Source of the DNA: Sporocytophaga sp.
GTDB lineage: Bacteria; Bacteroidota; Bacteroidia; Cytophagales; Cytophagaceae
Direction: 5' to 3'
Length of the DNA stretch: 64,000 nucleotides
Assembly (NCBI GenBank): GCA_024707265.1
Contig: JANQAB010000009.1
Location: 434,001 to 498,000 of the forward strand
A program made the translations under genes and the position numbers. The notes below the pieces were generated by a model. That model did not search any database. It was not told the DNA's origin and saw only the letters and a program-made list of their open reading frames with translations. Of the stretch, positions 36,558-46,411 are shown one piece after another; positions within the stretch are counted from its first letter, which is position 1; each line of letters begins with the position of its first letter.

Positions 36558-37895
36558 TCATCTTACAAAAAGTATTGCCTCTTCTGACTTTGCAGGAAAT
36601 AATATTTTTCCATCCATATTCATTAAACCATACTTGCCTTTCTTCCAAAACAACAAAGTATTAGTGCCCTGAACGGGGTGATGAACATATGCTCCTTCTT
36701 TGTCAGTCACAGGAAAATTTGCAAGTCTTACTTTTCCTGTTTTATCTATCAGATGATACTTCCCATTTTGATTGATAAGGGCATAACCTAACCTGAACTC
36801 CGTTACATAATCATAAACAAAATCCGTTGTCTGCGTTCCATCTGTTTTAAAGTAAGCCCATTTGTCATTCTTCTTAACTGCAACAATATTATCACCATAG
36901 ATTTCAACAAAATCATAAGTCAAAGGAATTTTTACATTGCCAAGACTATCCACTAAACCCCATTTATCTTTCTTCACTTCAAGATACCCGCCATTAACTT
37001 CTCCCACATCAACATAACAACATGCAGTCTCCTTTCCATTTTTAGTATCTACAATACGCCAGCCTTCTTCCCTGATGTTACACGCTATGTAATTTTCAAG
37101 CTTCAGCTCATAACATTCATTGCCTTTGATATACAAATGCTTTTGTCTTAACTGAATGGAATCATACTTAAAGGGAACAACTATTTCATTCCTGCTATTC
37201 ACACAACCCATGGCATAGTGATAATCCGGTTGACCGAAATTGAAAAACTTACCAGCATAATAAAGATCATTATATTGGTATTCAAGATAGTTATATTCTA
37301 AAGGTATCTGAACATTGTTGTTCTTGTCTATGGTGCCATAGAGAGTAATTGACCAATTGTCTTTTTGGCCTACAATGGCTTTGTTATCCAAAAACAATTC
37401 CGCTTCTTCATAAACATAAGGAATAACAGTTTCATCAATACTATTCACATATCCAAACATCATATCATTAGCCTTTCTTATTAATCCTGAAGAATAAATG
37501 CTCGTGAAAGAACTGAAAGTAAATGCATCGTATATAATAGGTATTTTAATATTTCCCATTTCATCAATATAGCCAGTATTACCCTGCACATCATTAACAA
37601 TAGCTAATCCATTATGAAATGAAAAGGTAAGTTTGTAAATAAGAGGTATTTTAATATTTCCCCTTCTGTCAAGATATCCAAACTTTTCACCAATTGATAC
37701 AGATAACAATGAGTCTCTACAACTGACACTTATACGTTCATACGAAGGGGGTAAAACGATTATACCTCCATTGTTAATGATTCCGCTCTTTTTACCAACT
37801 TTAAAAGAAGCAATATTGTCATAATACAGGTTCTGACTTATTGCTAATGATGATTGAAAGATCACCAGCAAAAATAAAAACTTTAAATACCTCAT
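36558..37895 (-). CDS. Exported WG-repeat protein behind effector 4
   Basis: 445 residues with a signal peptide (MRYLKFLFLLVIFQSSLAIS). The body consists of about eight WG/KWG-type repeats (GKKSGIINNGGIIVLPPSYE, GEKFGYLDRRGNIKIPLIY, NDKWAYFKTDGTQTTDFVYD, KGKYGLMNMDGKILFPAKSE), each a beta-meander unit of about 45 residues. It lies 69 bp downstream of the HET-C effector on the same strand. WG-repeat proteins are widespread and not specific to immunity, so a protective or binding role towards effector 4 is only suggested by position and export. Confidence 0.75.
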   Translation of the reverse strand: MRYLKFLFLLVIFQSSLAISQNLYYDNIASFKVGKKSGIINNGGIIVLPPSYERISVSCRDSLLSVSIGEKFGYLDRRGNIKIPLIYKLTFSFHNGLAIVNDVQGNTGYIDEMGNIKIPIIYDAFTFSSFTSIYSSGLIRKANDMMFGYVNSIDETVIPYVYEEAELFLDNKAIVGQKDNWSITLYGTIDKNNNVQIPLEYNYLEYQYNDLYYAGKFFNFGQPDYHYAMGCVNSRNEIVVPFKYDSIQLRQKHLYIKGNECYELKLENYIACNIREEGWRIVDTKNGKETACCYVDVGEVNGGYLEVKKDKWGLVDSLGNVKIPLTYDFVEIYGDNIVAVKKNDKWAYFKTDGTQTTDFVYDYVTEFRLGYALINQNGKYHLIDKTGKVRLANFPVTDKEGAYVHHPVQGTNTLLFWKKGKYGLMNMDGKILFPAKSEEAILFVR

Positions 37896-37964
37896 TTGTT
37901 AAACAAAACTTTTACAATGTAGAATTGCTTGAGAGCAAATCAATGGTTATGCTCCCCTCCGAAA

Positions 37965-40900
37965 TTAGCATAACCAGCATTCCTTGCTTTTAATTTCTTC
38001 TAGTATCTGATCATGATGCTGATTTATGAAGCTTATGACATGCTGTCTCCACCAGGTGGAATCGAAAGGATGATCTATTATTTCTCTTGATGTTTGCAAT
38101 AACTCTTTGATTGCTTGTTTTTTACTATCATCTACTGCCAATGAATCCACTCGTGAAAGCGATGGAAGGACAATAGTTGACCTTGGTAATGCTTTGGCTG
38201 GATTTGGATCATTTAATAGTTGGAGTTGCTCTGTTGTATAGGCAGGAGCCACTAAAGCCATTTCTCTATCTACCAGAACTAACAAAGTTGCAAATGCTGG
38301 TAAACTATATGCATCTTTATTTTTGCTACTTGCTATATCTTTAATTATCTGTATCAGCTTTACTTTAGCTTCCCCCAAAGTTTTGTATGCCACCTCTCTC
38401 TTTTTTAAAGTATCAGCATTTCTCACCAGCACGGATGACTGTTCAAACTGATTGGCTGAGCCTATTAATTCATTTACAATTTCCTCCTTATTTATCGAAT
38501 CCTGTGAACTTTTAGTCACCGCCATCGATTTATCCAAAACCTTATTAGCCTCAGCGTTATCGATTTTGTTATTACCCATTGCTTTTTTAAGCTCGCCTAT
38601 GGATTTTGATGCATCACCAGGAGCATTCGCAATTCCTCTTATAGTAGCAGAAATGGCTAAAATCCTGTTGGCAGAATCATCACGCATCTCCTGAAGATTA
38701 TACTCCTGACCTGGTTTTTTACCTGCAGCATAAACTTCTTTACCAAATTTTAAGGATTCTGATTCCTGCTTAGATCTGGCTTCTGCCATCTTGACGTTAT
38801 CACTGGCTTCGGGAGCGAGCCAGTTTTTCACAGGCTTAAGGAAACTATCGTCCTGGGCTCTTTTTGCTTCTTCCTCTTTGAATGCCTTTGCTTCTTCAAC
38901 ATGAGGGTCCTTTGCCTTTGGAGATCCGGCCCATACTGCCAGCATTTTATCTCTTAGCTTTTTATCTGCCTCAACAGCAAGCTTGAATGCTAGTCCAAAA
39001 AATATACTGTTGGTATGATCTTTTGCCAATTGCGAATGTGATGCATTAGCAAGTACTTTTGATGGTGTATTATTAAGAAGTGCTTGTCGTTTCTGTGCAT
39101 CTGCAAGATTTTTCTTTGGATCTGGCGCCTCTCCTGTTATTGAAGCTGTCATTTCCTGAACGGGAGAAAACTTATTTCCTCCACTGTTTACAATTTCATC
39201 CACCTCCTTCTTTCCTTTATAAAGAGGGGTGTCCTGAACCTTTACACCGAGCATCTGACTTTCTATTCTGTCGGATGTAGGCTTAAGCACTGTAGTATTT
39301 ATGGTTGCGACAATTAAATTATGGACAGGTGCAAGAATATCAAGCACTGGAACAAACTTGTTTATTTGCCTGATGAGTTCATATAGATCACTCACATTGC
39401 CGGATTTAACAACTGTTTCAATGTTATCATTACCAAGTCCGGAAATAATTGGAATTTTTGCATCCTCAATCGCCTTTACCATTTTGGCCCTTAACGCAGG
39501 ATTAGATTTAAGCGTATCCATTTTCTTCAAAGAGGCGCTCACAAGTGCCTCCTGAGCCTTTCTCTCTCCCTCTGATCCCGCAGGCGCCAGCCCCATCCGC
39601 AGCATTTTAACACCTTCACTGCCGACAGACTCAAGTGTATCAAGACTGGTAAATGTACCTGTCACCAAAGTTGGCCTTCCATCTGATGTCTTAGATGAAA
39701 GTGTCTGTACCTGCCTGTTATCTCCAGTAAGCTCTGGCAATAAGCCCGGACTTCCATCTGACTTTACAGCAGGATTTTCCTGAAGAATTTTATTGAGTGC
39801 AATCTCAACATAGTTGGAGTGCGAGAACAAATCTTCTACAGCATGCATAGCTGCTCCAAAATGTACGAGTCCTTCAGAAGTTCTTCCTTTCAGCGCGGCC
39901 AGCTCAAGTCTCTTTTCTACATGAAGATTGGTTCTTCTTATATATGCCATTACTCCGCTATCGTCCACAGAGAATATATTTGCCCCTAACACGCTACCAG
40001 TAAGCGGATCTGTGTTCTCCTGTGATGTTGCATATTGAGATGGCCGGGCAGAATAATCCTGAGTATTGAATCTGTCTTTTTCCTTTGCATTGTTAAGGTC
40101 AGGACTTACTGTCGGCGGAGAGGTAAAGTAATCTGCCCCCGGAACCTGGCCACCAGGATTATCTATGTGCTCTGACGGAATATAATACCCGAATAATTCA
40201 GGATTAATTTCTCTTCCAAACTTTTTAAGTGCAAGAATCTTGATAAGGGCAAAGGCTCCATCATTTCCAATCGCATCAGCAAAAGCCGGTACCATGACCT
40301 GATTCATATCTCTCATCCAGTTTCCGAAATAAGTCATGGATGCTTCTTCATTACTAAACTCCTGCCCATCTGCCCTCTTCTCCGTTAAAGCTCTTCTTTC
40401 TGCAGCTTCATGGCCTGGTGCTTCAAACCTTTGTATCGGATTATCTTCAGAGGATGAGCCTGAGGCCATAGCTCCATAAACTCCGGTCTTTTCTCCCTTA
40501 GCAGCCTTTTCTCCCATTTCATCCGCTTCTTTCTCCAGCCCTTCATCATCATTGATGTTTACACCTTTCTTCTGCACTGTTGGCTGCACTCTTCCTTCCC
40601 TTTGCTGAACTACGTGAGTCAGTTCATGGCCAAGCAACTCCTGTCCTTTCTGTGAATCCGAATGATACATACCCGGAGCAAAGTGTATATTGTTGCCCTG
40701 TGTATGGGCATAGGCATTAAGTTCTTTTGATTGAGATGAATCTTTGTGAATGTTTACATCAGAAAAATCTTCTCCGAAAGACGCTTCCATCTTTCTTTGT
40801 ACTATGGATGGCATCTTGTCAGATGAAGAAGGTGAGTCATTTTGAGAAACCTCTTCCCCTTGGTTCATCAATGGAACAGGGCCTTTGCGCTGTAAAGGCT

Positions 40901-41303
40901 CTTCTTCTTCAGATTCCAGCAGTTGTATTGGAACAGGGCCATAACGCTGCACGGGCTCTTCAGCATCCGAACTCATTAATGGAACAGGACCTTTACGCTG
41001 AATAGGTTCTTCTTCTAAATCCGTTTGTAATTGCACTGGTACCGGACCATATCTCTGAACCGGAGCCTCTTCTTCCTCACGCATTGACAGAACAGGACCA
41101 CGAGGTTTATTCTTATCTTCTCCTCCTTCATCTCCATCCCATTTCCGCTGAAAGACTTCCGATACTGGTGATTCTGTTATTGACTCCTGTTCTGCTTTCT
41201 GAACATCTTTTTGTTCAGGCCCTTGGTTCTGAGTCTGATTGGTCAGATGAAGATTTTGATTTCTGTCGGAATTCTGGCGACTCCTATGCAAAAACTCTCC
41301 CAT
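37965..41303 (-). CDS. DUF4157 effector 4: leader, repeats, DUF4157, HET-C-like domain
   Basis: 1,112 residues in one frame. It begins [20 protein letters not shown] and has five repeats of the form (Q)R(K/Y)GPVP (about residues 68-150), then DUF4157 with HELTHVVQQ and EKEADEMG (about 165-275). The next 300 residues match the HET-C family: [36 protein letters not shown] and [20 protein letters not shown]. The last motif, rich in His and acidic residues, is typical of zinc-dependent, phospholipase C-like all-alpha folds. The final 450 residues are long Lys/Ala/Glu-rich helices with no clear family. An attack on membranes is possible, but activity is not known for bacterial HET-C proteins of this type. 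A WG-repeat gene follows. Confidence 0.8.
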   Translation of the reverse strand: MGEFLHRSRQNSDRNQNLHLTNQTQNQGPEQKDVQKAEQESITESPVSEVFQRKWDGDEGGEDKNKPRGPVLSMREEEEAPVQRYGPVPVQLQTDLEEEPIQRKGPVPLMSSDAEEPVQRYGPVPIQLLESEEEEPLQRKGPVPLMNQGEEVSQNDSPSSSDKMPSIVQRKMEASFGEDFSDVNIHKDSSQSKELNAYAHTQGNNIHFAPGMYHSDSQKGQELLGHELTHVVQQREGRVQPTVQKKGVNINDDEGLEKEADEMGEKAAKGEKTGVYGAMASGSSSEDNPIQRFEAPGHEAAERRALTEKRADGQEFSNEEASMTYFGNWMRDMNQVMVPAFADAIGNDGAFALIKILALKKFGREINPELFGYYIPSEHIDNPGGQVPGADYFTSPPTVSPDLNNAKEKDRFNTQDYSARPSQYATSQENTDPLTGSVLGANIFSVDDSGVMAYIRRTNLHVEKRLELAALKGRTSEGLVHFGAAMHAVEDLFSHSNYVEIALNKILQENPAVKSDGSPGLLPELTGDNRQVQTLSSKTSDGRPTLVTGTFTSLDTLESVGSEGVKMLRMGLAPAGSEGERKAQEALVSASLKKMDTLKSNPALRAKMVKAIEDAKIPIISGLGNDNIETVVKSGNVSDLYELIRQINKFVPVLDILAPVHNLIVATINTTVLKPTSDRIESQMLGVKVQDTPLYKGKKEVDEIVNSGGNKFSPVQEMTASITGEAPDPKKNLADAQKRQALLNNTPSKVLANASHSQLAKDHTNSIFFGLAFKLAVEADKKLRDKMLAVWAGSPKAKDPHVEEAKAFKEEEAKRAQDDSFLKPVKNWLAPEASDNVKMAEARSKQESESLKFGKEVYAAGKKPGQEYNLQEMRDDSANRILAISATIRGIANAPGDASKSIGELKKAMGNNKIDNAEANKVLDKSMAVTKSSQDSINKEEIVNELIGSANQFEQSSVLVRNADTLKKREVAYKTLGEAKVKLIQIIKDIASSKNKDAYSLPAFATLLVLVDREMALVAPAYTTEQLQLLNDPNPAKALPRSTIVLPSLSRVDSLAVDDSKKQAIKELLQTSREIIDHPFDSTWWRQHVISFINQHHDQILEEIKSKECWLC

Positions 41304-41579
41304 AACTGAGTAATTTTCCTCTTAAAAATTTAGATAAAAGCGAGCGCAATCAAGACCGATAATTGTACCTATGGTCTATGTTTCAAAAAAACCAACGCTC
41401 TGTGTGAATATGAAAATATAATAACTGATCTCTAATGTATCAATTTACGAGGGAAATAAGAAAAACTTTGATTCTGATTTTAGATCCTACTGTCTACGAC
41501 TAATATGTCGAATCGGAAGTTGCTGATTATCAAAACCAATAATCCTGAAAAATTAGAAATTTCAGATCTAATTTTCTTT

Positions 41580-42038
41580 TTAAAACTGAATATCATCAGG
41601 AGAGAAATGCTCCTTCATATCAACCGGAACTCTCTTGCGAAAAATGAAAACTTTAGCTGTGATATATCCTTTTACGTTGAGTACTGCTGTTTTTGTAATC
41701 ATCAATACAGGTAATGACATCATGAGTTGAGTAACATCTGCGGTAAATGACATCGTGTAGCTCTTTTCTGACTTGGCGTCCAGCACGATTCTATTTGTTA
41801 TATTTACTTTACCTACTGACTTTCCATTAAGAAAACCTTCCAGATCACTTTTCTTGATTTTAATTCGAAAGTTATTCGGATTATTGATTTTCATCCCCAC
41901 ATCGACCTTTACCATTGTATTCGTTCTTTCAGCCAACGCAACTGATTCGATCTGGGTTACTTTTACCTCCTGAAAAGGCTTGCAGCAAACGAATAGCAGA
42001 ACAAATAACAGCGGATAAAGATTGAGTATTCTTTTCAT
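41580..42038 (-). CDS. LEA14-like lipoprotein
   Basis: 152 residues. The lipoprotein-like signal ILNLYPLLFVLLFVCC is followed by an LEA type 2 (LEA14/water-stress) beta-sandwich: VKVDVGMKINNPNNFRIKIK, with the family's NPN motif, then FLNGKSVGKVNI and SYTMSFTADV. In bacteria these small periplasmic domains are associated with stress tolerance, but no biochemical role is established. It stands just outside the effector island and is transcribed in the same direction, probably from its own promoter. The call rests on the NPN motif and fold-like pattern. Confidence 0.75.
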   Translation of the reverse strand: MKRILNLYPLLFVLLFVCCKPFQEVKVTQIESVALAERTNTMVKVDVGMKINNPNNFRIKIKKSDLEGFLNGKSVGKVNITNRIVLDAKSEKSYTMSFTADVTQLMMSLPVLMITKTAVLNVKGYITAKVFIFRKRVPVDMKEHFSPDDIQF

Positions 42039-42092
42039 GGTATACTTTGGATAAAAAAATAACTTCTGACTCTTAATGTATGTTTAATATTT

Positions 42093-42557
42093 TTATAACT
42101 CTTTATTCAGATAGGCTTCCAGACGATCTATAAAAGAGATCTGAGCTTCCATAATTTTTTTTCTTGATTCTGTCGGAGTGAATAACTCTATCCTGTCAAC
42201 TTCCACAAAAACAGATGTCTTTCCTGATCTGGGAGGCCATTCCATTTCGAAAGAGTTTGAAGTAAAGTTTCCAACGGATTTTTCTTCTCCTTCAAAAGCC
42301 CAGCAATATACTTTTTTTCCTGATTTCTGCCGAACAAATGAAAGGTCAATCAATGGATCCTTTACCGGAATTCCAGTTTCTTCAATAAACTCCCTTTTAG
42401 CTGCAGACATAATTTCCTCCTCTGTTTCCACCTCTCCCTTAGGAATTGTCCAGCTGCCTTCATCTTTATTCTTAAAATAAGGACCGCCTGGATGCGCAAG
42501 CAACAACCGGAATTCAGGTTGAAGAACATACATTAAAAGACCTGCGCTTACTTTCAT
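42093..42557 (-). CDS. Nudix hydrolase
   Basis: 154 residues with a complete Nudix box, G-x5-E-x7-REUxEExGU, seen as GEVETEEEIMSAAKREFIEETGI split over residues about 41-63. This is a metal-dependent pyrophosphohydrolase of nucleotide derivatives or related molecules. The N-terminus KVSAGLLMYV and the phrase WTIPKGE are typical of a Bacteroidota subgroup annotated as diadenosine-polyphosphate-type or NTP pyrophosphohydrolases. The substrate cannot be decided from sequence. It is located upstream of the LEA14-like gene on the same strand with a 54-bp gap. Confidence 0.85.
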   Translation of the reverse strand: MKVSAGLLMYVLQPEFRLLLAHPGGPYFKNKDEGSWTIPKGEVETEEEIMSAAKREFIEETGIPVKDPLIDLSFVRQKSGKKVYCWAFEGEEKSVGNFTSNSFEMEWPPRSGKTSVFVEVDRIELFTPTESRKKIMEAQISFIDRLEAYLNKEL

Positions 42558-42680
42558 GAGATTTTATTTAAAAAGGAATGGCCGGATAGCCCTTTCTTTA
42601 TCACTTATACTCAAAAGCCCCAGCTAATCCCTTATCGCCAAGGAGTCGCCAGCATGGCGTCTCTACAGCTATTGCCATTT

Positions 42681-42712
42681 CGCTTTACGCCTTACGCTTT
42701 CAGCTTTATGCT
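42681..42712. repeat. Short imperfect tandem repeat
   Basis: Near-repeats CGCTTTACGC, CTTACGCTTTC, AGCTTTATGCTT in the spacer between recG and the Nudix gene. No hairpin or gene is apparent. It could be replication-slippage DNA or part of a dispersed intergenic repeat. Confidence 0.4.
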
Positions 42713-42718
42713 TACAAC

Positions 42719-44806
42719 TCAACTTATCCTGCTCCAGTTTAAATCATTTTTGGAGAAAGAATCAATCTGTCGTTTAATATTTTTGTTTTCGTCACTGTCC
42801 AGATTAGGGTCCTTATCAATAATCTCTTCAGCAGCTTTCCTGGCTTCCTTGACGATCGCAGCATCCTGCGATAAGTCCGCAATCATAAGATTAGGCACTC
42901 CGCTTTGTTGTGTCCCCGCAAGATCTCCAGGTCCTCTTAGCTTTAAATCCACATCAGCAATCTCAAATCCATTGTTGGTTTTAACCATTGTCTCTAAACG
43001 CACTTTGCTATCCCGGCTGAGTTTATAATTGGACATAAGTATACAGTATGATTGGTCAGAACCCCTTCCTACACGTCCCCTCAATTGATGTAATTGCGAA
43101 AGACCAAATCTCTCCGCATTTTCAATAACCATTACACTTGCATTGGGAACATTCACACCAACCTCTATAACAGTAGTAGAGACAAGTATTTTAGTTTCTC
43201 CCTTTACAAACCGTTTCATCTCATAGTCTTTTGCATCAGGAGTCATGCGGCCGTGAAGAATCCCAAGCGCATAATCCGGAAAGGCTCTGCTGATGCTTTC
43301 ATATCCATCCATCAAATCTTTAAGATCAAGTGTTTCGCTTTCTTCTATCAATGGATAAACCACATACACCTGACGCCCTTCTTCAATCTGATTTCTCATA
43401 AAGCCGAAAAGTTTTATCCGATCTTTGTCGAACTGATGCATTGTCTTTATTGGCTTTCTTCCTTTCGGCAATTCATCAATCACAGATATATCAAGATCTC
43501 CATAAAGCGTCATGGCCAGGGTCCTTGGGATCGGCGTTGCTGTCATCACGAGTATATGAGGAGGGATTACATTTTTCTTCCAAAGCTTGGCCCGTTGCGC
43601 TACACCAAAACGATGTTGCTCATCAATGATGACAATACCCAGGTTTTTAAACTTAACATTGTCTTCAATGAGTGCATGAGTACCTACTATAAAATTTAAC
43701 CTCCCCTCTTCCAGATCCTTAAAAATAACCTTTCTGTCCTTTTGTTTTGTGGACCCGGTAAGCAAAGCCATTGAAAGTCCAAGCTTGTCAGCGAATTCTT
43801 TTAATCCTTTGAAATGCTGATCTGCAAGGATTTCCGTAGGCGCCATCAATGCTGCCTGAGCTCCGTTATCGACAGCCATAAGCATGCACACAAATGCCAC
43901 AATGGTTTTCCCACTTCCTACATCTCCCTGAAGAAGCCGGTTCATTTGTTTACCTGAACAGAGATCTTTATATATTTCTCTTACAACTCTTTTCTGTGCT
44001 TCCGTAAGGTCAAAAGGCAAGTGATTTTTGTAGAACTCATTCAGTAAAGGAATATTTCTGAAAACCTGACCTTTGAAATTTTCCTTACGCACCAGTTTCT
44101 GCATGAAGAGCCGGAGTTGTATAAAAAACAACTCTTCAAACTTGAGCCTTCGTTTAGCTTCATCAAGTAGCCTTGGAGAACCGGGAAAGTGGATATTTTT
44201 CATTGCTTCTCTTTTTGAAAGAAGCTTATAACGCGTGATCAATTCAGTTGGCAGAGTCTCCTGAATTGAAGGCATTGCTATCTCAAGAAGCTTTTCCTGA
44301 AGTGCTGCAATTGCCCTGCTGTCGAGATGTTTGCGTTTTAGATTTTCAGTACTACTGTAAACCGGCTGTAATCCTTTTTCCAGAGACTTCTCCAAAAACA
44401 GCTCCATCTCGGGATGGACTATATTAATTTTCCCGTTAAAAACATTGGGTTTTCCATAAATCAAATAATCAACGCCTGTCTTTAAGGAACTCACAACCCA
44501 TTTTGCTCCCTGAAACCATACAAGCTCAATAATACCGGTACCATCAGAAAACTCAGCCATGATCCTTTTCTTGGCCATAGAGCCAGCAGAGGACATACCC
44601 GTAATTCTTCCCTTTATCTGAATATAGGGAAGCTCTTCATGGACTTCGGAAATTTTATAGATTTTTGAGCGATCTTCGTACCGGAAAGGATAATGCTGAA
44701 TCAGGTCGGCATAGGTAAATATAGATAGCTCCTTATTCAGAGAAGCTGCCTTCTGCGGACCAATTCCTTTTAAAAATTCGATTCTGGTTTCGAAAAATCC
44801 AGCCAT
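42719..44806 (-). CDS. recG: ATP-dependent DNA helicase RecG
   Basis: 695 residues, full length. RecG unwinds and remodels stalled replication forks and Holliday junctions. It has an N-terminal OB-fold wedge region (about residues 60-150), Walker A GDVGSGKT, the DEQH box in IIIDEQHRFGVAQRAKL, the TATPIPRT motif, and the C-terminal helicase domain with VGVNVPNA and QLRGRVGRG. It ends with the RecG-specific region DVDLKLRGPGDLAGTQQSG. The start ATG reads MAGFFETRIEFLKGIGPQKA, as usual in Bacteroidota. It is downstream of gldD on the same strand with a 54-bp gap. Confidence 0.97.
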   Translation of the reverse strand: MAGFFETRIEFLKGIGPQKAASLNKELSIFTYADLIQHYPFRYEDRSKIYKISEVHEELPYIQIKGRITGMSSAGSMAKKRIMAEFSDGTGIIELVWFQGAKWVVSSLKTGVDYLIYGKPNVFNGKINIVHPEMELFLEKSLEKGLQPVYSSTENLKRKHLDSRAIAALQEKLLEIAMPSIQETLPTELITRYKLLSKREAMKNIHFPGSPRLLDEAKRRLKFEELFFIQLRLFMQKLVRKENFKGQVFRNIPLLNEFYKNHLPFDLTEAQKRVVREIYKDLCSGKQMNRLLQGDVGSGKTIVAFVCMLMAVDNGAQAALMAPTEILADQHFKGLKEFADKLGLSMALLTGSTKQKDRKVIFKDLEEGRLNFIVGTHALIEDNVKFKNLGIVIIDEQHRFGVAQRAKLWKKNVIPPHILVMTATPIPRTLAMTLYGDLDISVIDELPKGRKPIKTMHQFDKDRIKLFGFMRNQIEEGRQVYVVYPLIEESETLDLKDLMDGYESISRAFPDYALGILHGRMTPDAKDYEMKRFVKGETKILVSTTVIEVGVNVPNASVMVIENAERFGLSQLHQLRGRVGRGSDQSYCILMSNYKLSRDSKVRLETMVKTNNGFEIADVDLKLRGPGDLAGTQQSGVPNLMIADLSQDAAIVKEARKAAEEIIDKDPNLDSDENKNIKRQIDSFSKNDLNWSRIS

Positions 44807-44860
44807 TATTCCTTAAGAATTTTTTAAAGGAATAAAGGTATAAAAAGAAAACTAAATTTT

Positions 44861-45460
44861 TTAGTTTTTCCACTCCAAGGTATTCATCATATGAACTATG
44901 TCGTTTTTCATATATTCAATGACGGGAGAAAGGGAGTCATTTTTAGTTGCTGTCCTGAAATACAATGCCCCTCTCAGGAAATGTTTGGTGGAGTCAGTAA
45001 CATAAAACTGAAATTGACTCGGGACTTCACCTTCCAATTCAAAGTAGGTAACATACTTTCCATTATCCGTTTTGGTAACCAACTCATCTATGGAAGTAGC
45101 TTTTTTCTGGTGGCCACCTTTTAACCTGTGAGAGTCAGAAAAGAGTTCGTTTAGGGTTTGTTTATTATTGTGCAGTGGCTTGTAGGTAATCTGCACATTG
45201 CATTTATATTCAGGATAATAAATGTCTATCCAATGGGGCTCAGCAATAGGAGAAGTGTCTTTCAGCACCTCAGCAAATTTCGAAATTTCGAAAGTATAAG
45301 GATGGTCTTCTGTTAACGCTACATACTCCGGCTTAGGAAGATCGATACGGTTGTACCCCTTTGGTTTTGGTGTATATTCATCTTGATCTGTGCAGGAATA
45401 TAATGCAGCTACGGATACAATAACTGATAAAAATTTAGCTGCCTGTTTCGTTAACCTCAT
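44861..45460 (-). CDS. gldD: Gliding motility lipoprotein GldD
   Basis: About 199 residues from the ATG at 45460 (a TTG four codons earlier is possible). The lipoprotein signal ends at SCTDQDEYTPKPKGYNRI; the PKPKGYxRIDLP segment and the end IEYMKNDIVHMMNTLEWKN are characteristic of GldD. It is required for gliding in Flavobacterium johnsoniae and is linked to the T9SS; its precise activity is unknown. Its start overlaps the end of gldE by 26 bp, so the two are translationally coupled. This gldE-gldD order is conserved in the phylum. Confidence 0.92.
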   Translation of the reverse strand: MRLTKQAAKFLSVIVSVAALYSCTDQDEYTPKPKGYNRIDLPKPEYVALTEDHPYTFEISKFAEVLKDTSPIAEPHWIDIYYPEYKCNVQITYKPLHNNKQTLNELFSDSHRLKGGHQKKATSIDELVTKTDNGKYVTYFELEGEVPSQFQFYVTDSTKHFLRGALYFRTATKNDSLSPVIEYMKNDIVHMMNTLEWKN

Positions 45461-46307
45461 TTGCCTCAACAATTGATACTTTTACTTTTTTTATAGTTTT
45501 ATTATTCACGGATTCCACTGTGAAAAGGAATCGTTCAAACATAATTTTATCTCCCAGCTCCGGAAGGTCAGAGTTCAGCTGAAGCAGTAAACCGCCCAGA
45601 GATTCTGCCTCACCTTTCACTTCTTCGAACACAGAAGGATCCAGGTCAAATACTTTACAGAAATCATTAAGAGAAATTTTCCCTTCGAAAAGCCAGGAGT
45701 TATCATTGATCTTAATATAAGTTTGATCTTCTTCGTCAAACTCATCTGCAATTTCTCCTACAATTTCTTCAATAATATCTTCAAGCGTAACCAGCCCGGC
45801 AACTCCTCCATATTCATTCACAACAATAGCCATATGTTGACGCATCTGTTGGAAATCCTTAAGAAGTTCTTCAATTTTTTTTGTTTCGGGTATAAAATAA
45901 GCGGGACGCAAAAGTTTAAGCCAATCAAATTCAGGATTGTCCTGTTCTTTGATATAAGGGAACAAATCCTTTATATTAAGGATACCTTCAACATTGTCAA
46001 TGCCATCCTTGTATACTGGTATTCTTGAGAAACCATGTTTGCTGATTTTTTCTAATACCTCCCCAAATGTCTGTTCAGAACTAAATGCGGTAATATCAAT
46101 GCGGCTCTTCATGATTTGCTTTACCGAAGTTTTACCAAATTTGACCAAACCTTTGATCATTTCCTTTTCTTCAACGGTAGTCTCTTCCCCGGTTGCCGCC
46201 TCAAATTCTTCGTTAATCTTATCTAAGGGTGATTGGTTATTTTTTACCAATCTCTTTTCAAGCAACGACATTGACTTTATTACCCAAGAAAACGGATTAT
46301 AAGCCAT
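45435..46307 (-). CDS. gldE: GldE, CBS/CorC_HlyC part only (membrane domain missing)
   Basis: 290 residues containing a CBS-domain pair (TAFSSEQTFGEVLEKISKHG ... MAIVVNEYGGVAGLVTLEDI) and the C-terminal CorC_HlyC domain, as in gliding protein GldE. A normal GldE has about 440 residues with an N-terminal DUF21 membrane domain. Here only its last residues (AYNPFSWVIKSMSLLEKR) remain. About 200 bp upstream an ATG at 46515 opens MDSDEPGP, the usual start of GldE in this group, but the DNA between does not encode DUF21 in any frame and contains a 61-bp palindrome. This suggests an internal deletion or assembly collapse. GldE acts with GldD. Confidence 0.8.
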   Translation of the reverse strand: MAYNPFSWVIKSMSLLEKRLVKNNQSPLDKINEEFEAATGEETTVEEKEMIKGLVKFGKTSVKQIMKSRIDITAFSSEQTFGEVLEKISKHGFSRIPVYKDGIDNVEGILNIKDLFPYIKEQDNPEFDWLKLLRPAYFIPETKKIEELLKDFQQMRQHMAIVVNEYGGVAGLVTLEDIIEEIVGEIADEFDEEDQTYIKINDNSWLFEGKISLNDFCKVFDLDPSVFEEVKGEAESLGGLLLQLNSDLPELGDKIMFERFLFTVESVNNKTIKKVKVSIVEANEVNETGS

Positions 46308-46350
46308 AATTAGTTGTCATTAATTGTGAACCGTATTGGCAAAAGAATAA

Positions 46351-46411
46351 GTTCCTGAAATTATTTTTATTCAAAACAAGGAACCTTGTCTGGATAAAAA
46401 TAACCAGGAAC
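46351..46411. repeat. 61-bp imperfect palindrome inside the damaged gldE region
   Basis: Arms GTTCCTGaaaTTATTTTTAT and the complementary ATAAAAATAAccAGGAAC flank an inner ACAAGG/CCTTGT pair around a 3-base centre, with a few mismatches. It lies exactly where the DUF21 coding sequence of gldE should be. It could be a small mobile hairpin element, a terminator-like structure or a scar. Confidence 0.65.

Noticed and set aside
18837-41303. Type VI secretion island
   Set aside because: No Hcp, VgrG, PAAR, TssB/C or other structural gene is present; only the cargo-like DUF4157 domain hints at a contractile system.
42654-43028. Plus-strand frame over the recG 3' end
   Set aside because: Antisense to a fully conserved recG sequence with no independent evidence.
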